From an uncultured Bacteroidales bacterium (GTDB lineage: Bacteria; Bacteroidota; Bacteroidia; Bacteroidales; F082): 54,913 nucleotides of DNA. The notes below the pieces were generated by a model. The model searched no databases. It saw nothing but the letters and a program-made list of their open reading frames with translations, and was not told the origin of the DNA. The stretch lies in contig CAJOEP010000015.1 of assembly GCA_905233445.1 (NCBI GenBank), positions 1 through 54,913 on the forward strand. Direction: 5' to 3'. Below, one piece after another: positions 26,929 to 36,238 of the stretch (its first letter is position 1; the number at the start of each line of letters is the position of its first letter). A program made the position numbers and the translations under genes.

Positions 26929-27812
26929 AGGTTGTTAATGCATTTTTTTAATGACTCCTTCCAATGTGGAATCGTGATATTTAACTTATTTTTAATTTTC
27001 GTTTTGTCGAGCACCGAATAGCTAGGGCGTTTGACTTTGCTCGGGAACTCGTCGCTGTGGCACGGCTGGATGTCGCAGGTGTTGCCGCTCAGTTCGCAGA
27101 TTTCCTTCGCGAAGTCGTACCAGCTGATGACACCTTCATTGCTGAAATTATAGCAGTTGGCAGTTACCAGTTGGCAGTTACCAGTTGGTAGTTGGCAGTT
27201 GGCAGTTTTTAGTTTCTCGATAAATAACATTATTGTTTTTGCGAGATCCAAAGCGTATGTCGGGGTGCCTACCTGGTCGAAAACCACTTTCAGGCTGTCA
27301 CGTTCGGCTGTCAACTTGCGCATTGTTTTCACGAAATTGTTTCCGAATTCGCTGTAAAGCCATGATGTCCTGATAATCAGATGTTTACATCCGACTTTAG
27401 CGATAGCTTGTTCGCCATGGAGCTTGGTTCTTCCATAGGCTCCGGTCGGATTTACTGGCTCGTCTTCTTTTCGTGGAGTGTTGCCTTCACTGCCGCCGAA
27501 CACATAGTCTGTGGAGATGTGGATGAGCGTGGCATCGTTGTCCTTGCAAGCTTTTGCTAAATACTCAACTGCTTGAGCATTAAGGAGTTCGGCTGTCGTC
27601 TCATTGTCTTCAGCCTTGTCAACGTTGGTATATGCCGCACAGTTGACAACAACTTTTATATCGTTTGCTTTTACAAAACCAATCACGGCGTCATAGTTGG
27701 TGATGTCGAGTTCCTCCACATCGGTAAAGATGTAGCGGTCGGATGAGTTTTTCGAAACTATCCGCATCTCGTTGCCGAGCTGACCGTTGGCGCCTGTGAC
27801 TAAAATATTCAT
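26925..27812 (-). CDS. rfbD: dTDP-4-dehydrorhamnose reductase with repeat-encoded insertion
   Basis: A 295-residue SDR. GANGQLGNEMRIV binds NADPH, HISTDYVFGG and GAYGRTKLHGEQ are catalytic segments, and FSNEGVISWYDFAKEI fits RmlD. Between KTIMLFIEKLK and YNFSNEG lies TANCQLPTGNCQLVTANC, the direct translation of the AACTGCC heptamer array at 27152-27212. Homologues usually have only a few residues here. It catalyses the last step to dTDP-L-rhamnose. The reading frame is intact, so the enzyme may tolerate the insert. It follows rfbC by three bases. Confidence 0.94.
   Translation of the reverse strand: MNILVTGANGQLGNEMRIVSKNSSDRYIFTDVEELDITNYDAVIGFVKANDIKVVVNCAAYTNVDKAEDNETTAELLNAQAVEYLAKACKDNDATLIHISTDYVFGGSEGNTPRKEDEPVNPTGAYGRTKLHGEQAIAKVGCKHLIIRTSWLYSEFGNNFVKTMRKLTAERDSLKVVFDQVGTPTYALDLAKTIMLFIEKLKTANCQLPTGNCQLVTANCYNFSNEGVISWYDFAKEICELSGNTCDIQPCHSDEFPSKVKRPSYSVLDKTKIKNKLNITIPHWKESLKKCINNL
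27152..27212. repeat. AACTGCC heptamer array inside rfbD
   Basis: On the coding strand the units read AACTGCC, AACTGCC, AACTACC, AACTGGT, AACTGCC, AACTGGT, AACTGCT: seven tandem words of seven bases. A seven-base word read in triplets gives a seven-residue peptide period (TANCQLP, TGNCQLV). Confidence 0.95.
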
Positions 27813-27815
27813 CTC

Positions 27816-28376
27816 TTACTTTTCAAAAACAAACGGTGATTCGAAATCTTTAAACAAAGGATGGTGTTTGTCTTTTTCCGACAAAATCACATCTTGTTTG
27901 GGTATTAACCAATTGATATTCATATCTTTATCATCCCATTGTAGTGCTCCTTCACTTTGCGGTGCATAGTAATTGTCGCATTTGTACTGGAATATTGCGG
28001 TCTCACTCAACACCGAGAATCCATGTGCAAATCCGCGTGGGATGTAAAACATACGATGGTTATCTTCGCTCAACTCGCAAGCCACGTGTTTACCGTAAGT
28101 AGGCGAGCCTTTGCGGATATCGACAGCCACATCGAGGACACGGCCTCTCACACAGCGCACCAGCTTGGCCTGAGCGTAAGGAGGCATCTGAAAATGCAGG
28201 CCTCTTACCACACCATAACACGACTTCGACTCGTTGTCTTGCACAAAAACAGTGTCAATTCCTAGCTTTTCGAACTCTCTTTGCGAAAACGACTCAAAAA
28301 AATACCCTCTCTCGTCACCAAATACTTTTGGCTCGATAATCACAACTCCTTCGATATCAGTTTTAAAGACATTCAT
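27816..28376 (-). CDS. rfbC: dTDP-4-dehydrorhamnose 3,5-epimerase
   Basis: A 186-residue cupin epimerase. PKVFGDERGYFFESF opens the fold, GVVRGLHFQMPPYAQAKLV carries the catalytic His, VRGRVLDVAVDIRKGSPTYG follows, and YIPRGFAHGFSVL carries the second conserved His. It isomerises dTDP-4-keto-6-deoxyglucose to the L-lyxo form. The ATG at 28376 (MNVFKTDIEGV) is the normal family start; codons further upstream would run over the promoter. It is the first gene of the minus-strand sugar-nucleotide block. Confidence 0.95.
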   Translation of the reverse strand: MNVFKTDIEGVVIIEPKVFGDERGYFFESFSQREFEKLGIDTVFVQDNESKSCYGVVRGLHFQMPPYAQAKLVRCVRGRVLDVAVDIRKGSPTYGKHVACELSEDNHRMFYIPRGFAHGFSVLSETAIFQYKCDNYYAPQSEGALQWDDKDMNINWLIPKQDVILSEKDKHHPLFKDFESPFVFEK

Positions 28377-28400
28377 CCTCAATAACAAACAATAAACTTG

Positions 28401-28430
28401 CAAAATTACATATTTAAATTTTAATATCAA
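28401..28430 (-). promoter_or_regulatory. Promoter of the rfbCDB sugar-nucleotide block
   Basis: On the minus strand TTG (28428-28430), 19 bases, then TAATTTTG (28401-28408), 25 bases before the rfbC ATG. It is divergent from tsaB, whose own -7 element TATTTTTG lies at 28443-28450 on the plus strand with no clear -33 site. Confidence 0.7.
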
Positions 28431-28467
28431 AGAAAAAAGTAGTATTTTTGCAAAAATTTTATTCGAA

Positions 28468-29157
28468 ATGATTCTTTGTTTGGAAACTGCTACGCCATCA
28501 TGTTCGGTGGCTTTGGTGCATAACGGCGAGGTTTTGGCTTTCGAGGAGGACCCGAAAGGCCAGAATCATTCAGAGAAAATCACGCTTTTCATCGATTCAG
28601 TGATGAAAAAAGCCGGTATTTCATACAACCAGCTCGACGCCGTAGCTGTCAGCATGGGACCTGGTTCCTACACTGGCCTCCGCATCGGTGTGAGCACCGC
28701 CAAAGGAATATGTTACGCTGTTTCCAAACCTCTCATCGCCGTTGAAACCCTTCACGCAATGGCCTACGGTGCCCCTGTAGAGACGTGCCATGGCGCGTCT
28801 TTACGAATTCCGATGATCGACGCCCGCCGCATGGAAGTCTATGCCGCCATATTCGACGAAAACGTCAATAAAATAAAGGATACCGAAGCCGTTATCATCG
28901 ACGAGAACTCATTCGCTGACCTTAAAAAAGATCATCATCTTTATCTGTTTGGCGACGGTGCCGACAAATGCGAGGAACTCTTCGCCGACGACGATATAAT
29001 CACTGTAATCAAAGATTTTTATTGCTCGGCTAAATATATGAATACTATTGCACAACAAAAATTCAATAATAAGGATTTTGTCGATGTAGCATATTTCGAG
29101 CCGTTCTACCTTAAAGATTTCGTCCCAGGAACACCAACGGTTAAAGGTTTACACTAA
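28468..29157 (+). CDS. tsaB: tRNA threonylcarbamoyladenosine biosynthesis protein TsaB, with palindrome insertion
   Basis: A 229-residue ASKHA-fold protein that supports TsaD in forming t6A37 on tRNAs. MILCLETATPSCSVALV, GPGSYTGLRIGVSTAKGI and PMIDARRMEVYAAIFD are the family blocks. Between HAMAYG and PMIDARRMEVY the protein contains VETCHGASLR, encoded by a 28-base GTAG-type palindrome at 28777-28804. Homologues have an unrelated short loop here. Its 3' end overlaps the convergent alpha-2-macroglobulin gene by 17 bases. Confidence 0.94.
   Translation: MILCLETATPSCSVALVHNGEVLAFEEDPKGQNHSEKITLFIDSVMKKAGISYNQLDAVAVSMGPGSYTGLRIGVSTAKGICYAVSKPLIAVETLHAMAYGAPVETCHGASLRIPMIDARRMEVYAAIFDENVNKIKDTEAVIIDENSFADLKKDHHLYLFGDGADKCEELFADDDIITVIKDFYCSAKYMNTIAQQKFNNKDFVDVAYFEPFYLKDFVPGTPTVKGLH
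28777..28804. repeat. GTAG...TTAC palindrome inside tsaB
   Basis: A 28-base near-perfect palindrome centred on CCATGG with halves GTAGAGACGTGCCA and TGGCGCGTCTTTAC; the mismatches would be G-U pairs in RNA. It is read in frame as VETCHGASLR. Its length and GTAG start match the palindrome at 931-958. Confidence 0.9.
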
Positions 29158-32100
29158 TCCTCATTCCATTTGAATAAGAACTAAATTCTGGTGTGTACTG
29201 GCACTGGATGTGCGAATATCCTGCGCTGAAACTGCCGTCTTTCGTCACGTACAACTCGTATGAAACAGTGTGCTTTCCTTTTGGAAGACTTTCGAAGAAA
29301 TACTCCATCGAAACATCAGTGGTGCTTTGATAATACCAAAGTCCGTCATCCCAATGATATCTTGATAGTTGTTCAGTAGGCTCAAAACAGGCGCCACGCA
29401 AATCCTTCAAGTACACAAACTCCATGTCCTGACTGTTCTCAAATGTGATTTCCACCTTGATCTTGTCACCAACTTTGATGTTTTCTTCCTCAATTGGCAG
29501 GTATTTTATCTCATTATCAATGATTTGCGTTACAAAAAGATTACGAGTTATCTTCATTGCGTCGTTGTGCTTTTGGACTCTGTCTATTTGCACGAAATAT
29601 TGTCTGTACAAACCGCCCCAAACCACATGATTTGAGGTGTTATCGACCACAACCTTCACGCTGTCATCCCCAACAATCATTGAGGCTTTGGCGTCTTCAA
29701 CACTCCAATCGGTACCTCTGTTCATGATGGCGAAGATAGCCTCAACTGTGGCGCGGTCGTTTTCCCACATGTTGGTGCGTTTTTGCGAGAGAATCCACAG
29801 TCGCATGGCATCCATGTCTTCAGTATTCGGTTCGATTTCGTTGAACGCCTCCAAAATTCTCGCCTCGTTTTCCACGCTTATGTTGCGCCAGTACATTCCC
29901 TGCTCGTTCTTGATAGCACGCTCACGTAATGACTTGATAATCAATCTGGATATATCTTTTACGTCGTTTCTGTTAAAAATCAATGCGATGTAAGCCTGCT
30001 CTTCAACACCATAACGTCGCCATTCGGTACGTAATTTATTTATATAGAATGCTTTAGATTCATTAAACTGCTCGCTCGTAGTATAAGCAAAATAATTCAT
30101 CGCATAGAGGTCGCGCATCGTAATAAAATCACAGATAGTATTGTCTTTCTTTTTCTGTGTATCGAGTTTCAAATACCTCTCAACTATTTGATTTTCAATA
30201 AAATGGAATGCATTTTCAGTAATTGGGTCATCGATGCCAAGACGACCGAGGCCACTCAGAATATATTGAGTGATATACTCGCTTTCGGGCATGCCATCCA
30301 TCCACGACCAGCCTCCGTTTACAGTCTGTTTTTGAGCCAAAATATCAAATGCAGATGCTATATTTTTATCAATTGCTTCAGTATCAAACAATTTCGACAC
30401 ATTTGCGCGTTGCTGAGCCTCGTTTTTGGCATCCAATACCCATGGCGTCTCCTTTAATAATATAGCCTTCACTTCTTCATTTTTCTGCAGCTCCGACAAG
30501 GTGTCATCTTCGTGTCCTGCCAGCATTTCCTCAATATTCGGATTGCTTTCAATGATTTGTTTTGCCATCATGTTGACAAAATACCTGTTGAAAGCTGTCG
30601 TCGCGTGTTTTTCGTCTCCTTCAGCGATATATGGCAATGCCTGAATCACATAAAACACCGGATTTGCCTTGAAATCCAATTTGATGTCGTGATTTCTCTC
30701 GCCTTCTTTGCTGATGTTGAATTCGTATTCTTTCAACGTGTTGGCATCGACAGTCAGAGAATAGGTTTGTGTTAAAAAGACATCGGTACCCAACACCGGC
30801 AGCAGATGCTGCTCTGCGTCGCTGAAACCATCAGTGATTGCTGAAAATCTGAACGTTAGTGGGTTAAGGTCTTTCTGCATCGCCACCTTCCAGCGCACAC
30901 TCTGACTGCGCCCGGCCGGAATTTCACTAATATTGATATTTTGATCAGACAAAATCAATTCTATTGGATTATTGTCTTCGTCAAAAATCTCGAGTTTGGC
31001 GGTTGGCGAAAGTGCTTCTTCTGACAAATTTATGACGTTAGCAGCAATCCAAAGAGTGTCTTCGTCGTAAACAAAACGAGGCATGTCGGCCATAATCATC
31101 AGCGGTTGCTGCGTGACCACAGTCGTCTCAAACTGTCCGACTTTCAAATCTTTGCTATATGCCAAAAGCTTTACATTCCAACGAGTTAGGGCATCTGGCA
31201 TGGTGAAAGTAAAGCTTACGTCGCCGTTTTTATCGGTCCGCAAATCCGGATAGAAGAAGGCAGTCTCGTTGAAGTCTTTTCTAATCTTTGCCGGTGGATT
31301 GTCATGAGAACTTTCTTCAATAGATTCATTTTCACGATATTCAGTGGCAACAGCATCTAAAATGGTACTTTTTGTAGTATAATATATGTTGTTATTATCA
31401 GATAAACGCGATCCTCTCATGTAAAAATGGCTAGGAAGTAGCGAGAAGTTTGAAAAAACATTATTTTCATCATAATAAAAACGCGCAATATTGACAGGCT
31501 GGTATTTCATAATCGTATTGAAACTCCTGTCCGACTGAATTTTGCTGCTTGAAAATTGATGAGGTTCAGTGTTTAAATACCAACTGTGCTTAACAAAATT
31601 GTCGAGAGCGGCGTCATACATGGCAGCCATCAAAGAGGCGTCAATAGGTTTGTTTTTATAGTCTTTAATGGTAACGCTCCATGTCTCTTCAGAACCCGGA
31701 AGAACCTTGTTCCGCATGGTGTTTAGCGTAATGTCAAGATCCAAGTTGTTATATGGCACATCAACGTAATCAATATTTCGCATCTCTGTGTTATATTTTT
31801 CAAGCGCCACTTGAAAATCCAATCGCCCTCGGTCTTCTTCGCGAACCTTGTATGATACCTTTACAACATTGTTATTCAATAATATACGCTCTGATTTTAA
31901 TGTTGTTTTACCTCGTTTTATAATAACAAGTGCGGAGACGTTTTTCTCGGAAGAACCGACATAATAATTGATGGTCTCGCCAGGAAGAGCACTGGTTTTG
32001 TCGATATTTGTCCAATACATCGATTTATATGGCATATTCTTCGATTTTGCATCAAAAACTACATATTTGTCTGAGAAAACCGAGAGACTGTCATCAACAG

Positions 32101-34624
32101 CACGAAGTTCGACAACGTATCTTCCGGGAGAGAATTTTATGTTATTCTGTAATAGTCTTGCCGTCCCATCAACGTCTATAACTCCTTGATACACAGGGTT
32201 ATTATAGTCTTCTTCTTTAGCATAATAGTCAAAATTTGGGAAATATGCCTTGAGAAGTTGGTCGCTCAAAAGCTGTCGGTCGAAATTGCCCAAATCTTTT
32301 GCATATCTGTCATTGTCGTTGATTTTGAATATCTTACATTCTATTTGTAAATTAACGGGGTTACCATTTGTATTAGTTACCTTGACAAGCGCATCTTTAA
32401 AATCTTTTATGTCAACTGATTGATTTGGAATGTCTAATGAAATTTTATATTTATTATAGGTAGCTGCAATGTTGAATCTGCCACTCTGGGTCTCACCTTG
32501 TTTATTAGTGGCTGTAATCTCTACCTGATATGTATATTGCGGAATGTAGGCAACTTTCACATATTCTGACGGTGACATCAAAAAATCAAGGCTGAAACTT
32601 CCATCATTTAAAGTAATGTTCTCGCCGGTCGCAATAATCTCATCATCTATATGATATGGTAAGAAATACGTCAATCTAAATGGGAAAGCTGTTTGCCTTT
32701 TCACCACATAACTGTATTTGACGTTGTCGAGGCCGAATCCTGATAATGCTGTTATTTTACCGGTAATTTTGGCATTATCGCCAATGCAATATTCTTTTTC
32801 AGGTGAATCAAAAACTACTTCAAAAGTCGGACGTTTGTAGTTTTCAACTTTGAACTCTGCCCAGCCAATGTGATTTGTATTAATCTGATATCTGCCCCTC
32901 ATCCTGTCAGTCGGAATGATGAAACTGCCGGAAAACGCTCCAAATTCGTCTGATGTAACTTTAATGGAATCAATGACTTGCCATAGCGGGTCGCAAAAAT
33001 TAACCATCACATCATAATTTGGCATGATCTCGCTGCGTTTTCGGGTCTCACCAATGACAATACCTTTGAAATGTACGGTTTGTCCCTGACGATAAATCGC
33101 ACGATCGGTGAAAATATAAGTGTTTATTGATAAATTGTCTTTAAACGTACTTCTGCTAAAATCTTCTAGATTAATCGCAATCAAAGTGTCGTTTTTATCA
33201 TACAAGTCGATGAAGAAATTTCCGAATGAATGTTCAAAAGGCGCGACAAGAAAACCGTTTTTGTCGCTGATTGCCTCACCAAGTTGTGAGTATTCGTAAG
33301 TTCTGGATTGATATTTGTATTTTCTTTCTATAAATTTTGCTGATACATTATTCATGGGTTCGCCCGATTCGCGATCAACAACGTAAACATTCATAAAATC
33401 ACCGGTATCGAGCGAAAAATATGATAATCTACTAACTTGGAATGGTGTAAATAGCAATTCTTCAATATTATCAAAACCATTATTATTGGAAAAAACAAGG
33501 TAATACTGTCCGTTTTGCAAAGCAGGGAGCGCTATAAGCGATGAGTGCTCGTCATAGTCAGTTTCTACTGGTGTTTTCACAGTGTTTTCAACAATGGCTT
33601 TTCTAGTAAAAAGAGCTTTATACAAATCCTTGTCATCAAATCTTTGGAAAGCCCTGAATTCATTTGATGACACCTTGAAAATTTTATATGACGGATTGGA
33701 TGTGTTGCGGTAAGTCAAACCTACAGGAATTGTCTGGTTTGGCACACAAACATTATTGATTTGAACGACAATATTTTTTTCTGTCAGACTGTTGATATAA
33801 TCCTGACATTGCTGGTATAAAGGATGGTTTTTGTCAAGAAGTTCCAACACTTCTTCACAAAGTTGTTTTGCTTTCACATAGGCGTTTTCAACCTTGATGC
33901 TTTCGACATTGACATAAGTCAAATACTCGATTTGTCTGATTTTAATCTTTGCAACCAATTCATTATCAGGGCATTCTGTGGCAAGTTGTGTGAAATCGTC
34001 ATAGTTTTTCTCGGAAATTTGGCCGAGTTGGTTTATCCTATTATTATAATAAGCCTTGACGAAATTGTTTTCGAGGTCGAACTTCAAAAGTTTTTCATAG
34101 AGCTCTTGTTTGTTGGCATTCCAATAGTATTCGTTTATAAGACAATGCATTACGTAGTCGTAAAGCGTGGGCTCAAGCTGGATGTCGAATATGGTTTGGT
34201 CGTCTTCCGATTGGAAAATGTCAGCATATTTTTTCATCGAGACGGTCTTGATGAAATCATCGTCCTGATAGGAAAGAATATCGTCGAATTTGTTGCTGTA
34301 CTTGGCGATTTCGACGTTTAGAATGACCTGCGACGCCTTTGAAAGCTTAGGAAGATAAGTCTTGCAGAATCCTGGAATCGTGTCCTGAGGTTCTTCAGCC
34401 GTCATGGCAAGAACCTCGCAACGCTTGATGACTGTTTTAAGCAATTGTACGTCGTTTTTATCTTTCAGAGCCTTCTTTTCAATCTTGTCAAGGTTTTTCC
34501 CTGCTGTCTCCGGAAGGAAATTCTCAATGGCTTCGTTGTATTCTTTCCAAAGTTTTTGGTAGTCTTGAGCGTTGATATTCAATGATATAGCTAATGCTAT
34601 AATGAAAAAAGCGATTCTTTTCAT
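29141..34624 (-). CDS. Secreted alpha-2-macroglobulin family protein lacking the thioester motif
   Basis: A protein of 1827 residues with a signal peptide (MKRIAFFIIALAISLNINA, then QDYQK) and no lipobox, so probably periplasmic or secreted. A helical N-terminal region (to about 300) is followed by MG domains. YIFTDRAIYRQGQTVHFKG is the MG2-type motif, and AFFYPDLRTDKNGDVSFTF with FTMPDALTRWNVKLLAY is the central A2M signature. GGWSWMDGMPESEYITQYIL belongs to the helical thioester domain. Where thioester-bearing relatives read Cys-x-Glu-Gln, this protein reads PYIAEGDEKHATTAFNRYF near residue 1335, with no Cys. It could trap proteases mechanically or have a structural role. An inverted 10-mer repeat lies in its leader. 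Confidence 0.92.
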   Translation of the reverse strand: MKRIAFFIIALAISLNINAQDYQKLWKEYNEAIENFLPETAGKNLDKIEKKALKDKNDVQLLKTVIKRCEVLAMTAEEPQDTIPGFCKTYLPKLSKASQVILNVEIAKYSNKFDDILSYQDDDFIKTVSMKKYADIFQSEDDQTIFDIQLEPTLYDYVMHCLINEYYWNANKQELYEKLLKFDLENNFVKAYYNNRINQLGQISEKNYDDFTQLATECPDNELVAKIKIRQIEYLTYVNVESIKVENAYVKAKQLCEEVLELLDKNHPLYQQCQDYINSLTEKNIVVQINNVCVPNQTIPVGLTYRNTSNPSYKIFKVSSNEFRAFQRFDDKDLYKALFTRKAIVENTVKTPVETDYDEHSSLIALPALQNGQYYLVFSNNNGFDNIEELLFTPFQVSRLSYFSLDTGDFMNVYVVDRESGEPMNNVSAKFIERKYKYQSRTYEYSQLGEAISDKNGFLVAPFEHSFGNFFIDLYDKNDTLIAINLEDFSRSTFKDNLSINTYIFTDRAIYRQGQTVHFKGIVIGETRKRSEIMPNYDVMVNFCDPLWQVIDSIKVTSDEFGAFSGSFIIPTDRMRGRYQINTNHIGWAEFKVENYKRPTFEVVFDSPEKEYCIGDNAKITGKITALSGFGLDNVKYSYVVKRQTAFPFRLTYFLPYHIDDEIIATGENITLNDGSFSLDFLMSPSEYVKVAYIPQYTYQVEITATNKQGETQSGRFNIAATYNKYKISLDIPNQSVDIKDFKDALVKVTNTNGNPVNLQIECKIFKINDNDRYAKDLGNFDRQLLSDQLLKAYFPNFDYYAKEEDYNNPVYQGVIDVDGTARLLQNNIKFSPGRYVVELRAVDDSLSVFSDKYVVFDAKSKNMPYKSMYWTNIDKTSALPGETINYYVGSSEKNVSALVIIKRGKTTLKSERILLNNNVVKVSYKVREEDRGRLDFQVALEKYNTEMRNIDYVDVPYNNLDLDITLNTMRNKVLPGSEETWSVTIKDYKNKPIDASLMAAMYDAALDNFVKHSWYLNTEPHQFSSSKIQSDRSFNTIMKYQPVNIARFYYDENNVFSNFSLLPSHFYMRGSRLSDNNNIYYTTKSTILDAVATEYRENESIEESSHDNPPAKIRKDFNETAFFYPDLRTDKNGDVSFTFTMPDALTRWNVKLLAYSKDLKVGQFETTVVTQQPLMIMADMPRFVYDEDTLWIAANVINLSEEALSPTAKLEIFDEDNNPIELILSDQNINISEIPAGRSQSVRWKVAMQKDLNPLTFRFSAITDGFSDAEQHLLPVLGTDVFLTQTYSLTVDANTLKEYEFNISKEGERNHDIKLDFKANPVFYVIQALPYIAEGDEKHATTAFNRYFVNMMAKQIIESNPNIEEMLAGHEDDTLSELQKNEEVKAILLKETPWVLDAKNEAQQRANVSKLFDTEAIDKNIASAFDILAQKQTVNGGWSWMDGMPESEYITQYILSGLGRLGIDDPITENAFHFIENQIVERYLKLDTQKKKDNTICDFITMRDLYAMNYFAYTTSEQFNESKAFYINKLRTEWRRYGVEEQAYIALIFNRNDVKDISRLIIKSLRERAIKNEQGMYWRNISVENEARILEAFNEIEPNTEDMDAMRLWILSQKRTNMWENDRATVEAIFAIMNRGTDWSVEDAKASMIVGDDSVKVVVDNTSNHVVWGGLYRQYFVQIDRVQKHNDAMKITRNLFVTQIIDNEIKYLPIEEENIKVGDKIKVEITFENSQDMEFVYLKDLRGACFEPTEQLSRYHWDDGLWYYQSTTDVSMEYFFESLPKGKHTVSYELYVTKDGSFSAGYSHIQCQYTPEFSSYSNGMRISVNL

Positions 34625-34650
34625 AAGCAGAATATTTATTTCTTTTTCTA

Positions 34651-34724
34651 CCACGGATAACACGGATTTACACAGATTTATTGTGTTTTTTATTTAAATC
34701 CGTGTAGATCCGTTTAATCCGCGG
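34651..34724. repeat. CACGGATTTA ten-base-word hairpin array
   Basis: The left arm has units CCACGGATAA, CACGGATTTA, CACAGATTTA; the right arm has TAAATCCGTG, TAGATCCGTT, TAATCCGCGG. The arms are imperfect reverse complements around TTGTGTTTTTTATT. It fills the spacer between tdk and the macroglobulin gene, and could also terminate tdk transcription. Confidence 0.9.
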
Positions 34725-34731
34725 TCGTTTA

Positions 34732-35322
34732 TTATTTTTCTTTGGCTTTTTCCGCCATGGCTTTGTTGTAGCACTCGCGGCAGAGAGGTTCGTAGCTCTC
34801 TGTCTCGCCCAAAACCACGAGTTTGTCGCCTGCGATTGTGCGGTGCGAATATTGCGCCAAGCTTCCGCATCGCATGCAGATGGCGTGCACTTTTGTTACA
34901 TCTTCAGCAATTGCCATAAGTTGCGGCATCGGGCCGAACGGCTTGCCCATGAAGTCCATGTCTAAGCCAGCTATAATAACTCTAATTCCTTGATTAGCAA
35001 GCTGTTGACAAACATCGATAAGTTCGTTTCCAAAAAATTGTGCCTCGTCAATGCCGATTACATCGCACTCGTTAGAATAGAAAAGAATCTGCTGTGCGTT
35101 TTCCACCGGAATGGAATGTAACGCATTGGAATTGTGGGAAACAACGTCTTCTTCAGAGTATCTCGTGTCGATTCCGGGCTTGAAGATTTCGACCCTTAAT
35201 TTGGCGATTCTGGCTCGGTTCAGACGACGAATCAACTCTTCGGTTTTGCCTGAAAACATTGAGCCGCACACCACTTCAATCCATCCTTGCGATTTATTAT
35301 GAGAATCTTTTTCGAGAAACAT
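34732..35322 (-). CDS. tdk: Thymidine kinase (type II, zinc-containing)
   Basis: A 196-residue P-loop kinase that phosphorylates thymidine in the salvage pathway. [18 protein letters not shown] is the ATP loop, [10 protein letters not shown] the Walker B segment, and [17 protein letters not shown] the lasso-side motif. The cysteines of [15 protein letters not shown] and LCRECYNKA bind structural zinc. The ATG at 35322 begins [17 protein letters not shown]. Codons upstream of it cross the promoter. The gene is divergent from the acidic protein gene at 35380. Confidence 0.95.
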   Translation of the reverse strand: MFLEKDSHNKSQGWIEVVCGSMFSGKTEELIRRLNRARIAKLRVEIFKPGIDTRYSEEDVVSHNSNALHSIPVENAQQILFYSNECDVIGIDEAQFFGNELIDVCQQLANQGIRVIIAGLDMDFMGKPFGPMPQLMAIAEDVTKVHAICMRCGSLAQYSHRTIAGDKLVVLGETESYEPLCRECYNKAMAEKAKEK

Positions 35323-35359
35323 ATACGACGCGTTTAAATTTTTTATAATTTTGTAGCTA

Positions 35360-35391
35360 CAAAAATAAGGATTTTTATCATGGAAACACAA
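35360..35391 (-). promoter_or_regulatory. Promoter of tdk
   Basis: On the minus strand TATTTTTG at 35360-35367 with TTG at 35389-35391, 21 bases apart. A plus-strand TAATTTTG at 35346-35353 may serve the divergent gene at 35380, with no clear -33 site. Confidence 0.5.
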
Positions 35392-36237
35392 AAAAATGAT
35401 GAAAAAAATATTGTGCTTGAGCTGAAACACCAGCTGGGGCGCATGATGGTGCAGGTTGACTATATGTATCGCAACGACCGCGAGATGAGCCGTCTTGACC
35501 TCGATATTTTGATGGAGCGCACACGCGATTTGTACGACTTACTCTGTGATTATCAAGCGGATAAGGTGACAGCAGATGTGCCGGCCGAAGAAAACGTGGT
35601 CACTGAAATCAATGAAGGCGGCGAGGTGATAAAACACGAGGTGGAGCTGGAAATAGCAACGCCAGCTGAGGTTTTGAACGAGCCTGAAATCGAAGCTCAG
35701 GAAGAAAAACCTATAGCTGAAGAAACTGTTGAGACAGAAGAGGTGCAGGAAGAAGCGGAAGTTATTGAAAATGAACTAGTTGAAGATAGACCAGTTGTGA
35801 CAAAACACATTTTGGAAGTTGACGAAGATGATATTGACGAAGAGGACTGGGAAGATGAGGATGACGAGATGTTCAGAGTGGAACCGACACCTGAACCTGT
35901 GGCAGAGCCGGAACCCGAGCCTGAGCCGACTCCGGAACCTGAGCCAGAGCCGGAAAATAAAGAGCCAGAAGACAATAGCCTCGTAGCGCGTTTGCAGCGT
36001 GCACATGTCTCGGATATCAGAATGGCGATAGGAATCAACGATAAAGTGATGATAGTCAACGATTTGTTTAATGGTTCAGTTGAGCGTTACAACAAGTCGA
36101 TAGACGCTCTTAACGAATTCCCGACGCTATCTGGCGCCAAGGTATATATGAGCGAGCTTCAGATTGAGCTTCAATGGGATCTGGAGTCAACAGCTTATAA
36201 AATGCTTAATGATTTAGTAGAGAGACGATTTGTTTAA
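35380..36237 (+). CDS. Acidic Bacteroidota protein with a Pro-Glu repeat linker
   Basis: A 285-residue protein without signal peptide. Residues 1-65 look helical ([20 protein letters not shown]). Residues about 70-195 are very acidic and end in a Pro-Glu repeat ([16 protein letters not shown]). The C-terminal 85 residues ([45 protein letters not shown]) match, as I recall, a domain widespread in Bacteroidota hypothetical proteins. A scaffold or envelope-linked role is possible, but no function is known to me. It is the gene before rsmI, separated by 119 bases of palindromic DNA. Confidence 0.8.
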   Translation: METQKNDEKNIVLELKHQLGRMMVQVDYMYRNDREMSRLDLDILMERTRDLYDLLCDYQADKVTADVPAEENVVTEINEGGEVIKHEVELEIATPAEVLNEPEIEAQEEKPIAEETVETEEVQEEAEVIENELVEDRPVVTKHILEVDEDDIDEEDWEDEDDEMFRVEPTPEPVAEPEPEPEPTPEPEPEPENKEPEDNSLVARLQRAHVSDIRMAIGINDKVMIVNDLFNGSVERYNKSIDALNEFPTLSGAKVYMSELQIELQWDLESTAYKMLNDLVERRFV

Positions 36238-36238
36238 T

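Noticed and set aside
34651..34724. Insertion sequence end or attachment site
   Set aside because: No transposase or integrase gene is near, and the structure is a word-repeat hairpin, not a terminal inverted repeat pair around a gene.
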